Shown one piece after another: positions 53,601-61,221 of a stretch of DNA of 64,000 nucleotides. Each line of letters begins with the position of its first letter. The first letter of the stretch is position 1. The notes beneath the pieces were generated by a model, which was given only the letters and a program-made list of their open reading frames with translations, was not told the DNA's origin and ran no database searches. The translations under genes were made by a program, and so were the position numbers. This stretch comes from Apibacter adventoris (lineage in GTDB: Bacteria; Bacteroidota; Bacteroidia; Flavobacteriales; Weeksellaceae): positions 186,001 to 250,000 of the forward strand of contig NZ_PSZM01000040.1 of NCBI RefSeq assembly GCF_002964975.1, read 5' to 3'.

Positions 53601-53916
53601 TTGGAGCTGGGACCCTAAAGAAACCTGGGCTTTTATTTCCGTAATTATTTATGCAATTGTTTTACATATACGATTAGTTCCGGGTTGGAGAGGTCGTTAT
53701 ATTTTTAATTTACTATCTTTAATTGCTTTCTCTTCTGTGATTATGACCTATTTTGGGGTAAACTATTACCTAACAGGACTTCATTCTTATGCGCAGGGAG
53801 ATCCGGTTCCTATACCTTTATGGGTATACATAGTTATATTTTTAGTTTTGCTTTTAGGCGTTATTTCTTACTTTTTCTATAAAAAAATGTATCTAAATAT
53901 AAAAAAATCTATATGA
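50611..53916 (+). CDS. ccsBA: Fused cytochrome c biogenesis protein CcsBA (ResB-ResC type)
   Basis: A 1101-residue multi-pass membrane protein that exports and ligates haem to apocytochromes c (system II). The N-terminal ResB/CcsB-like part (about 1-480) has helices at [36 protein letters not shown] and a large periplasmic section. A middle linker rich in Glu/His/Pro follows ([25 protein letters not shown]). The C-terminal CcsA part (about 790-1101) bears the haem-binding tryptophan-rich motif [20 protein letters not shown] near 990. Fusion of the two halves is common in Bacteroidota and epsilonproteobacteria. Its stop overlaps arfB by 4 bases. Confidence 0.93.
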   Translation: [1101 protein letters not shown]

Positions 53917-54311
53917 TCGATTTTTCTCAAGAAATAAAATATAAAACATCAAGAAGTCCCGGCAAGGGAGGACAAAATGTAAATAAGGTAGAAACTAAGG
54001 TGGAAGCTGTTTGGAATGTAGAAAATTCTTTATTTTTTACCAATGAGGAAAAAATATGCATAAAAAATAAATTATCAAACAGAATGAATAAAATAGGAGA
54101 ATTATGTATTAATAGTTCAGAAACCCGATCGCAAATCGAAAATAAAAAAATAGCTACTCAGAAAATGCTCCAATTAGTTACTCAGTCACTTTATAAATCT
54201 ACAATTAGAAAACCCTCAGAAAGGACACGCAGTTCTATAGAAAAAAGATTAATGTTCAAAAAAAAATTATCTTATATAAAAAGGTTGCGAAATAAAAATA
54301 ACTGGGAATAA
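53913..54311 (+). CDS. arfB: Peptidyl-tRNA hydrolase / ribosome rescue factor ArfB
   Basis: A 132-residue class I release-factor-like protein with GGQ at residues 19-21 in [17 protein letters not shown], but no codon-recognition domain. The C-terminal tail is Lys/Arg-rich (KPSERTRSSIEKRLMFKKKL and onward), as needed to enter the empty mRNA channel of stalled ribosomes. ArfB hydrolyses peptidyl-tRNA on non-stop ribosomes. The start ATG overlaps the ccsBA stop (ATGA), so translation is coupled to an unrelated membrane protein gene. Length and motifs are normal. Confidence 0.93.
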   Translation: MIDFSQEIKYKTSRSPGKGGQNVNKVETKVEAVWNVENSLFFTNEEKICIKNKLSNRMNKIGELCINSSETRSQIENKKIATQKMLQLVTQSLYKSTIRKPSERTRSSIEKRLMFKKKLSYIKRLRNKNNWE

Positions 54312-54354
54312 CCCTAAAAAATTTATTTGTATAAATTTTTTAACCACATTAAAA

Positions 54355-54887
54355 ATGAAATTTTCGATACAGAATATATTAGAAGATGAAAAGGTACTTT
54401 TATTACCTTTAGAAGAAACAGATTTTGATAATTTATATGAGGTGGCTTCCGATAAAAAAATATGGGAACAGCATCCGTGCAAGGATAGATGGAAAAGAGA
54501 GGTTTTCAAAATTTTTTTGATGAGGCAATTTAGAGTAAAGGAGCTTTTAAAATAATTGATAAAAGCACAGGAGAAATTGCTGGCAGCTCCCGTTTTTATA
54601 ATTATGATGAAACAGATCATAGCATAGTAATTGGTTTCACCTTTTTTGCTGTAAAATATTGGGGAAAAGGAATGAACCCTTCTGTAAAAAAATTGATGAT
54701 GGATTATATTTTCCAATATGTAGACAAAATTTATTTTTATGTTGGGGCTTATAATTTCCGTTCACAAATTGCAGTCACTCGCCTAGGAGCTAAAAAAATA
54801 AAAGAAAAAGAGAATTCCGGCAGGGAAAACCTAAAAGAAAATTTTGTGTACGTGATACATAAAAACCAATATAATAATACGGATTAA
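54355..54887 (+). pseudogene. GNAT family N-acetyltransferase, disrupted
   Basis: The first part starts at 54355 (MKFSIQNILEDEKVLLLPLE, then ASDKKIWEQHPCKDRW), and a frameshift occurs at the T7 run 54512-54518. The correct frame then reads FFDEAI, meets an in-frame TAG at 54531-54533 (a Gln codon changed by one base is likely), and continues SKGAFKIIDKSTGEIAGSSRF, VIGFTFFAVKYWGKGMNPS, YFYVGAYNFRSQIAVTRLGAKK to 54887. The ARYWGKG-like motif and the NxRSxxAxxRLG end are the acetyl-CoA-binding signatures of RimJ/RimL-like GNAT enzymes. Two lesions in a gene of about 175 codons make it a genuine pseudogene. It is convergent with the amidotransferase gene. Confidence 0.85.
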
Positions 54888-54894
54888 ATATTAT

Positions 54895-55626
54895 TTATTT
54901 AGGGGAGTTATTTTTTAAATATTCCTCTTCTATTTTATCTAAAAAGACAAAAAGCTTTTCATTCATCTCTGTAAAATCAAACTTTCTCATTTTTACAGGT
55001 TTTTGTATCCATTTGTAGGTGTTTTGAGTATTCAAAAAATTTTCCTCTTTGTTGATGAGTAACTCTATTGTCTCTGGGGTAAATTCCATATGACATTGAA
55101 AACCATAAACTTTCTTATGATATTTAATGATTTGCCTAGGGCATCCTATACTGGTTGCTAGTACTCTACTGCTTGGAATAAGTCCCGGCATATCATTATG
55201 CCAATGTCCTACTAGTAAGGATTCTCCAAAATGAGAAATCATGTTATCTTTTAATCCATCATTTGTAAGTTGAATAGGAAAAATACCTATTTCCTTCTCA
55301 GGACTTTGCTCAAATTTAGCCCCTAATGCTTCTCCGATTAATTGCGCTCCTAAACAAACTCCAATAACCCATATATTTGCCTCTATACATTTTCGGATTA
55401 AAGAAATCTCCATCCTCGCATCAAAGTAAGGAAACTCTTCTTTAGTACTGTTGGGGCTTTGTGGTCCTCCCAACACAATAAGTATATCTATATTTTCCGC
55501 GTTTAATGGGACCGGATCGTTTTTATAAATTCTCGAAAAACTGATCGTATGTTTTTTATTTTTTGCCCAAGTTAAATAAACTCCGGCTGTTTCAAAACTT
55601 TCGTGCTGTATAAAATGTATCTTCAT
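54895..55626 (-). CDS. Class I glutamine amidotransferase-like protein
   Basis: A 243-residue protein with the triad-type fold of GMP-synthase-like amidotransferases. It has the oxyanion loop LIVLGGPQSPN near 55, the nucleophile Cys91 in VIGVCLGAQLIGEALGA, and the catalytic His/Glu in GFQCHMEFTPE near 190. It has no synthetase domain attached, like the YfeJ/PuuD-type proteins. It may hydrolyse gamma-glutamyl compounds or act with an unknown partner. It begins MKIHFIQHESFETAGVYLTW. It is convergent with the disrupted acetyltransferase, only 7 bases from its end. Confidence 0.88.
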   Translation of the reverse strand: MKIHFIQHESFETAGVYLTWAKNKKHTISFSRIYKNDPVPLNAENIDILIVLGGPQSPNSTKEEFPYFDARMEISLIRKCIEANIWVIGVCLGAQLIGEALGAKFEQSPEKEIGIFPIQLTNDGLKDNMISHFGESLLVGHWHNDMPGLIPSSRVLATSIGCPRQIIKYHKKVYGFQCHMEFTPETIELLINKEENFLNTQNTYKWIQKPVKMRKFDFTEMNEKLFVFLDKIEEEYLKNNSPK

Positions 55627-55731
55627 TTTTTTATAGAATAGGGGATAGGATTCATAAAATTTATTTTAAATATCTTATTGATAAAAATAGTAATTTTAGT
55701 TAAAAAACATAAGTAATTTTCTACAATATTT

Positions 55732-56709
55732 TTATTGATTTTTTAGATTACTTATCATAGCATTTAAAATTTTATTTACAAATTCTGGAAATCTAAAATT
55801 AACTTTTTTTAAGTGATTATAAAAACGTTCAAAAGCAATATATGTAGCAAAAGATTGAAGTATAGATTTATCTATATTTACATTTTTAAAGAGAGGAATA
55901 CTATTAAAATTGTAAATATTTATTAATATTAATAACAAAAAATAAGAAAAATAAATAATTGCTTTTATATTATTTTCAGAAAGAATATATAGAGTTATTT
56001 TTTTTGAACTAAATGTACTGGAGTCTATTCTTAAATGAAAGTAAAATATTATGTGCAAAATTTTAGTTCTAAATAAAATAGAAATTATGACAAAAATAGT
56101 TATATATAAATAAATATATATTTCATAATTTATATTTGAGTGATGTAATATAGAATAAGCAGTGGATATAATTGTTGGTATAACATTACAGATGCCAAAA
56201 TATAGAAATAAGGAAAATTGAAATCCCATTATTATAGGAACGAAAATCTCCCATAAATTAAATAATAAATCCATTGGATATTTAATTATTCTATATATTT
56301 TACTAAAAATCTTGTTATTATATTTGTAGTTTATTTCTTCTAATATTAAAAAAATAATGAAGTAAGAAAAGTAAAATATAGCAGTATAAATAATTATATT
56401 CAATAATTTATTTTCTGGGATTATACTCAATATAAAAAAAACTAAAAATAAAGGTAAATTTATAATAAACAATAAGATTAAAATAAATATATATTTTTTT
56501 TTTAACATATCTAAACCCTTGATTAGATGCATTACAAATTTATTTATATTATCTGAATGAATAAAAAATAATTGCAGATTAAGCATAGTTTTATGATTTA
56601 CAAATAAGATTTGGATGATAAATATTATGTTAAATAGAAAAGAGAAAAAAATTATTGAGAAAAGTAAAGAAGTTTTTAATATTCTTTTGTCTTGAAACAA
56701 AAGAAACAA
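55732..56709 (-). CDS. Multi-pass membrane protein of unknown function
   Basis: Up to 325 residues with about seven or eight membrane segments, for example LLFSIIFFSFLFNIIFIIQI, FILILLFIINLPLFLVFFIL, IYTAIFYFSYFIIFLILEE, IYIYLYITIFVIISILF and AIIYFSYFLLLILINIYNF. It ends in a soluble tail of about 45 residues (SFATYIAFERFYNHLKKVNF, FPEFVNKILNAMISNLKNQ). No motif is recognised. The first dozen residues (MFLLFQDKRILK) lie in a possible repeated intergenic element, so the true start may be further downstream, such as an internal Met. Extremely rich in Ile, Phe and Leu. Confidence 0.55.
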   Translation of the reverse strand: MFLLFQDKRILKTSLLFSIIFFSFLFNIIFIIQILFVNHKTMLNLQLFFIHSDNINKFVMHLIKGLDMLKKKYIFILILLFIINLPLFLVFFILSIIPENKLLNIIIYTAIFYFSYFIIFLILEEINYKYNNKIFSKIYRIIKYPMDLLFNLWEIFVPIIMGFQFSLFLYFGICNVIPTIISTAYSILHHSNINYEIYIYLYITIFVIISILFRTKILHIIFYFHLRIDSSTFSSKKITLYILSENNIKAIIYFSYFLLLILINIYNFNSIPLFKNVNIDKSILQSFATYIAFERFYNHLKKVNFRFPEFVNKILNAMISNLKNQ

Positions 56710-56810
56710 AAATTCAAGAAAAATAAAAACTCGCTATCGCTCAAACATTTATTTTTCATCATGTTTACAAATTTCATAGTTTCTCTGACGCATTTACTCA
56801 AAGCCATTAA
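56700..56810 (-). repeat. Candidate flavobacterial intergenic repeat (GAGCGATAGCGAG element)
   Basis: On the minus strand this stretch reads ...TTTGAGCGATAGCGAGTTTT followed by alternating TTTTT and CTT/GTTTC runs ending near GTTTCAAGACAAAAG. Sequences of this style, a GAGCG-x3-GCGAG core followed by a TTTC-rich tract, recur between genes in many Flavobacteriales as I remember them. Only one copy is in this window, so repetition cannot be shown here. A 43-codon frame across it is probably not a gene. Confidence 0.35.
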
Positions 56811-56956
56811 AATCATAAAATTATACATAATGGTAAATTTATATGAAAATGTATAAATATTGCCTTAATTTTGAAATGAATTATTTTCCTATAATTTATA
56901 TTATGTTAAATAGAATATTTCAAACACAACATCACTGTATAATTTCGCGAATGCAG

Positions 56957-58480
56957 TTACTTTTTTGGAGTTAATAGATTAAATGGAAATGTAACTGTAA
57001 TTTTAAGATCATGTTCGTCTTGGAAAATATTTGCATATCCTCCTGACCAAGTTTTATGTTTAGAATTATTATTATAGCTGGTATAATGTAACTGAAATAA
57101 TGTTCCTTTAAAATATCCTTTGGATACCGAGTAACTAAAATCTAAATTCCATGATCTTTCCCATATTTTCTGACTTTGATCATATATAGGATCACTACTG
57201 GGTTTTGCATCCCATCCATAAGCATAGGAAGTGGCAATTACAAATCCTTTCAGAAATGCAGCTATATCTTTTAATTGATAACTGATTTCGGCAAAAATAG
57301 CTTTTTCATCACGTGCATTAAAATCTGATCGTGAATTCCAAGAAATATCTAATCTGCCTTGTGTGGAGGCATAAGCAGAAGTCATTCTTTGTAAGAAATA
57401 TCCCTGTTTACCGTTTGCTTTAACAGCCGTTCCTTCTAACCTTATACCCACTGGTCCTATGGGATAATTGAAAGTTATTCCTTGTAAGAAAGCAAGTCCA
57501 TCATAAACTTTAATTCCGGAATTTCCCTGATTTTGAGAGCCATAGAATTGATAGCTCATACTAAGTGGTGAGTTAAAAAGATTAATTTTATATGAAATTT
57601 TACTGAAATATTGGTTTAAATAATGTTCACTTTGTCCAAATGCAGCTTCTAATACCAAGTTATTTTTCATATCATATTTTAAGCCTAAAGAATGTAAGTA
57701 ATGTACTCTTTTTGAATCTGGCCCCATTCTATAAAACTTATCCAATTTTCTATACCAAGGAGTTTTATAACGGTCTGTCCACATATAGGATGCCGATAAT
57801 ACTCCGGATTTACCAAAATCTAATACAGTACCCACTTCAATTCCTTCATATGTACCAGGGAGCATACTCCAATGAGTAGCTAATAAAGTTTGCCCCGAAG
57901 GTTGTAAGTACCCTATTTTGGCCCAAAGATAGTTTTTAAATTTAAAATCCATCAACGCTTTATAAAAACTAAATCCTCCTGTATCATCATCCCAGGTTTC
58001 TCTCCATCTTGATTTATGTTTACTGAAAGCCATTTCACTGGGGTGATTATTTCCCCGGCTATTGGGTTGCCAAATACCATATCCACCTAATTCGAGAGAA
58101 AACATTTGGGCTATATATGCCGATTTAAAATTTAATTCTGCAAAAAAAGTGGTTTGTATAATGTCGTTTACATATTGTTGGGTAATTCGGTTTTTGCGTT
58201 CCCGATTCCGGTCCCAGAAATATAACGTACCCCCTAAAGTTGATTTTTTTAAAAAATTTTTAATACTCGTAGATTTTTTTGCAGTGTTTTCTGAAGATAA
58301 ATTTAAAGATAAAGAGTCTGGAGGTAAATTTTGAGATTGTTTTAATTTTGTACTATCGGTTTCATTTTTTAACTGATCAATTAAAAAATTACCTGATAAT
58401 TTTTTGAAAGATTGGTTCGTTTTGGCTGAATAAAAAATAGAAAATAATAAAATGAATATTAAACTTAGTTTTTTTCTCAT
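56957..58480 (-). CDS. Outer-membrane porin, OprD-like
   Basis: A 507-residue exported protein with signal peptide MRKKLSLIFILLFSIFYSA and a Ser/Lys linker. The barrel begins STLGGTLYFWDRNRERKNRI and continues with alternating amphipathic strands such as AYIAQMFSLELGGYGIW, NYLWAKIGYLQPSG, GVLSASYMWTDRYKTPWYR, ending LKITVTFPFNLL. The N-terminal R-Y-F-x-N-R-x-R pattern and the final short strand resemble OprD/chitoporin-type substrate-specific porins. These take up amino acids, peptides or oligosaccharides. The next gene upstream is a ROK sugar kinase on the same strand, which makes a sugar substrate plausible. A Wzi-like capsule protein is the alternative. Confidence 0.6.
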   Translation of the reverse strand: MRKKLSLIFILLFSIFYSAKTNQSFKKLSGNFLIDQLKNETDSTKLKQSQNLPPDSLSLNLSSENTAKKSTSIKNFLKKSTLGGTLYFWDRNRERKNRITQQYVNDIIQTTFFAELNFKSAYIAQMFSLELGGYGIWQPNSRGNNHPSEMAFSKHKSRWRETWDDDTGGFSFYKALMDFKFKNYLWAKIGYLQPSGQTLLATHWSMLPGTYEGIEVGTVLDFGKSGVLSASYMWTDRYKTPWYRKLDKFYRMGPDSKRVHYLHSLGLKYDMKNNLVLEAAFGQSEHYLNQYFSKISYKINLFNSPLSMSYQFYGSQNQGNSGIKVYDGLAFLQGITFNYPIGPVGIRLEGTAVKANGKQGYFLQRMTSAYASTQGRLDISWNSRSDFNARDEKAIFAEISYQLKDIAAFLKGFVIATSYAYGWDAKPSSDPIYDQSQKIWERSWNLDFSYSVSKGYFKGTLFQLHYTSYNNNSKHKTWSGGYANIFQDEHDLKITVTFPFNLLTPKK

Positions 58481-58867
58481 ATTTTATGCGATTATTTTTA
58501 TATAATATTAATTTCATTTTATTTATTTCTACATTAAATAATTTAATATATAAATAATTAAAATAATAATATGTTGCTATTATATCTTTTTGGTATAAAT
58601 TTAGTAAAAATAATATTAGTTCATATTATTATTATTATTATTTCTTTTTAATTAAAAATTGCTTGGAGATTTAAAAGAACAAGATGATTAGATGAGATTA
58701 CTGAAAAAATGAACTTTATTCCCCTATCCTACACCTAGTTAACTAATAAATAAATATAGATTTATTTTTTAAGATATTACTTATTCATAATTTTGGCAAT
58801 TATCTTAAGAAATAGTTTTATAAATTATTATATTTATAAAAGTTCATCCATTCTCTTTTCTTATAAA
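58481..58867. other. Non-coding gap with an ATT microsatellite
   Basis: This AT-rich gap between the porin and ROK kinase genes has no supported gene. A short (ATT)n tract of about six units lies near 58625-58643, upstream of the porin gene. It could be length-variable but is not close to its start codon. Confidence 0.45.
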
Positions 58868-59716
58868 TTATTTATTTTTTACTAATGAAGAAGCTCCTAA
58901 AACGCTTATATTTTTTATTTCAGATAATTGAATAACTAATTTTTCAATATTTTTAGGAAATAAAAAATTTTTTAAGTATCTATTCATTGCCGGAGAAAAT
59001 AACTTAAATGATTTGGATACACTTCCTCCAAAAATAATTATTTGAGGATCATAGGTAAATAATACAAATGATAGTAAAGCTCCTACATGCTTTCCAAAAT
59101 CATCCCAAATGTTTAAGGCTTCTTTATCATTATTTTGAGCTTTGTTAAATAGCTCAAGGCTGGTAGTATTTTTATGAAAACGTTTAAAATAATGACTACT
59201 GCAGTATCCTTCATATGTAGAATCTAAATATGGTACACAGCCTATTTCTCCCGCACATGTATTAGCCCCCATATATAGTTCATTATTTAAAATAAGTCCT
59301 GCGCCTAAACCAGTTCCCATTGCTATACAAACACTATTACTGTAAGATTTAGCCATTCCATAATATTTATGTCCCAGAGCAAAACAATTGGCATCGTTAT
59401 TTATATAGGTGGGTAATGAGAATTCTTTTTCTAATTTTTCTTTAAGATGAACTTCTTTCCAAGAAGGTATATTATTTAAATTATAAACGATTCCTTTCTC
59501 AATATCTACTGCAGAAGGTACTCCTATTCCTATGCCAACCACCTCAGGAGTAATAATTTCTTTAATCATACTTTTAATATGATCAATTACTACGTTTTCA
59601 GGTTGATCGGCTTTGCAAGGTTCTTTTAAAATCTTAAGTATTCCTGTTTCGTCAACTAAAGCAACACGCACATTTGTACCACCAATATCTATTCCTATTT
59701 TTACAGAATTGTTCAT
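58868..59716 (-). CDS. ROK family sugar kinase (glucokinase-like)
   Basis: A 282-residue ROK-family protein. The N-terminal ATP-binding loop is KIGIDIGGTNVRVALV and the sugar-binding segment YINNDANCFALGHKYYG. A second phosphate motif is AMGTGLGAGLILNNELYMGANTCAGEIGCVPY, and ATP is further bound by IIIFGGSVSKSF. ROK kinases normally hold a zinc in CxCGxxGCxE; here the equivalent region (GCVPYLDSTYEGYCSSHYF) retains only one to two cysteines. No HTH is attached, so it is an enzyme, not a repressor. The likely reaction is phosphorylation of glucose or another hexose with ATP. Confidence 0.88.
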   Translation of the reverse strand: MNNSVKIGIDIGGTNVRVALVDETGILKILKEPCKADQPENVVIDHIKSMIKEIITPEVVGIGIGVPSAVDIEKGIVYNLNNIPSWKEVHLKEKLEKEFSLPTYINNDANCFALGHKYYGMAKSYSNSVCIAMGTGLGAGLILNNELYMGANTCAGEIGCVPYLDSTYEGYCSSHYFKRFHKNTTSLELFNKAQNNDKEALNIWDDFGKHVGALLSFVLFTYDPQIIIFGGSVSKSFKLFSPAMNRYLKNFLFPKNIEKLVIQLSEIKNISVLGASSLVKNK

Positions 59717-59978
59717 AAGTTAATTAATTATTAATAAATATTTATATATAAAAACAGCTATAAATATAAATCAGATACTTTAAAACCACACAAATTTATA
59801 AATAAAACTTATAATTTCTATGAAATATAAATATTTATCATAAAAAATTATATAATTGTATTATTGTAATATGTAAATACCAAAAATAAAATAAATTTAT
59901 AATATTGGGTTTCAATATTAAATACTAATTTTTATTGAATTTTTTTTAATGAAAATATTAAATAAAATAATAAAGATA
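59717..59978. other. Non-coding AT-rich gap upstream of the ROK kinase gene
   Basis: Low-complexity A/T sequence with no gene seen. It holds the promoter region of the ROK kinase, without a clear TAnnTTTG element. Confidence 0.4.
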
Positions 59979-60022
59979 ATACTTGTAGTGTTAAATATAA
60001 ATTATAAATACACTACAAGTAT
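59979..60022 (-). terminator. Terminator of the C1 peptidase gene
   Basis: ATACTTGTAGTGT (59979-59991) pairs perfectly with 60010-60022 around an 18-base loop. It lies 12 bases after the stop of the minus-strand peptidase gene and precedes a T-rich stretch on that strand. Confidence 0.65.
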
Positions 60023-60033
60023 ATTTAATAAGT

Positions 60034-61209
60034 TTAAAGAGAAAGTTTTTTTCTTATATTTTTAGGAAGTGCTTTTTTATTGACTAATAAAGCGGTAGTT
60101 TTATATTGAACATAGGGTTTAGTGACATATAAATATCCTTGAAAATCATTAGATATTCCCCAAGAATTTTTTACAATATAATATTCTTTTCCAGTTTGAT
60201 CTTTAGCTAAACCCACAATATGCATTCCGTGATCATCAGTAGTCGTTAAGTTATTTAATGCATCTTGACGCATTTGTTCTGTAATTTTTTTATCTGCTTT
60301 TGGTTCTGTAAATAATTGGGCTTTTTGTTCTGCTGTTAAATTATAAAGATCCAGATCGGGTACATAAGCTATTCCGTTTTTCCAACTAAAATAAGGTTCG
60401 CTGACATCTGTAGCCCAACCTACGGTATATCCATTTTTTAAAGCATTATCTATTACTTCGGTTAGTTCTGCCATTGGTATATTATAAGATGAATCTGAAC
60501 TCCAATTATCAGGAATAGGAACAACAAACGGTTGATAATATGGATAATCTTTATAAGAAGATATCTCTATATAATCTGTGGGATCTAATTTTACTATTTC
60601 TTTGGCAAAGGTTTCTGGCGTGTAAGTTTTATTTTCATACACAAAAGTTTTAGGAACCTCTCCTAAATATTTATCTAAGATTTGTGAAAACTTTATATGC
60701 CAATTTAAGTCTATTGGAGCTTTTTGCGAATTTATATTTTCCAGATATGATTTTAATTCGTCCTGCATCATATTAAAATTATTACGATCTGCTCCGTTTA
60801 TTAACCCTGTATAGGCTTCTTGAGGTACAATACCATATTTTTTATAGATATTTATAACATCATGAAGTTCTCCCCCATCTCCATAGTTAACATAGCCCCC
60901 CATTAGGATATATTTTTTTGCTTTATCTTCATAGGTTTTACGAGCTGTATATATTTCTGCTATATCTATGGCTTTTTTGTGTTTTTTATACACTTCGGAT
61001 TCTATAAATGAATTTCCTGAATAGCTCCAACAAGTACCGGAAGAGCCCTGATTTTTTATAGATGTGTTATCTAATTGCTTAATTACCGTAAATTGAAAGT
61101 TAGTTTTTTCTGATTTATTATCTTTTATTTTGTTAATTAAATCATCTTGAGCAAAAATTCCTGAGGTTATACAACATAACATTATGGCTGATAAAACAAT
61201 TCTTTTCAT
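60034..61209 (-). CDS. Exported C1 (papain-fold) cysteine peptidase, bleomycin-hydrolase type
   Basis: A 391-residue protein with signal peptide MKRIVLSAIMLCCITSGIFA. The active site is visible: Gln and Cys60 in NQGSSGTCWSYSGNSFIE, His330 in DDHGMHIVGLA and Asn348 in YYIVKNSWG. The body follows PepC/bleomycin hydrolase aminopeptidases, with KKYGIVPQEAY and LDKYLGEVPKTFVYENKTYTPE in pieces. Unlike cytosolic PepC it is exported, so it probably degrades peptides in the periplasm or outside. It is the last gene of a run dapB-lepB-peptidase, starting 12 bases after lepB, and probably cotranscribed. Confidence 0.92.
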   Translation of the reverse strand: MKRIVLSAIMLCCITSGIFAQDDLINKIKDNKSEKTNFQFTVIKQLDNTSIKNQGSSGTCWSYSGNSFIESEVYKKHKKAIDIAEIYTARKTYEDKAKKYILMGGYVNYGDGGELHDVINIYKKYGIVPQEAYTGLINGADRNNFNMMQDELKSYLENINSQKAPIDLNWHIKFSQILDKYLGEVPKTFVYENKTYTPETFAKEIVKLDPTDYIEISSYKDYPYYQPFVVPIPDNWSSDSSYNIPMAELTEVIDNALKNGYTVGWATDVSEPYFSWKNGIAYVPDLDLYNLTAEQKAQLFTEPKADKKITEQMRQDALNNLTTTDDHGMHIVGLAKDQTGKEYYIVKNSWGISNDFQGYLYVTKPYVQYKTTALLVNKKALPKNIRKKLSL

Positions 61210-61221
61210 GAGTCTCTTAAT

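Noticed and set aside
56675-56794. 43-codon minus-strand frame beginning MALSKCVRETMKF
   Set aside because: Most of it is encoded by the GAGCGATAGCGAG/TTTC-rich element, which commonly yields spurious short frames.
58625-58643. ATT microsatellite as a phase-variation switch of the porin
   Set aside because: It lies about 150 bases from the porin start and outside any recognisable promoter; length change would not affect the frame.
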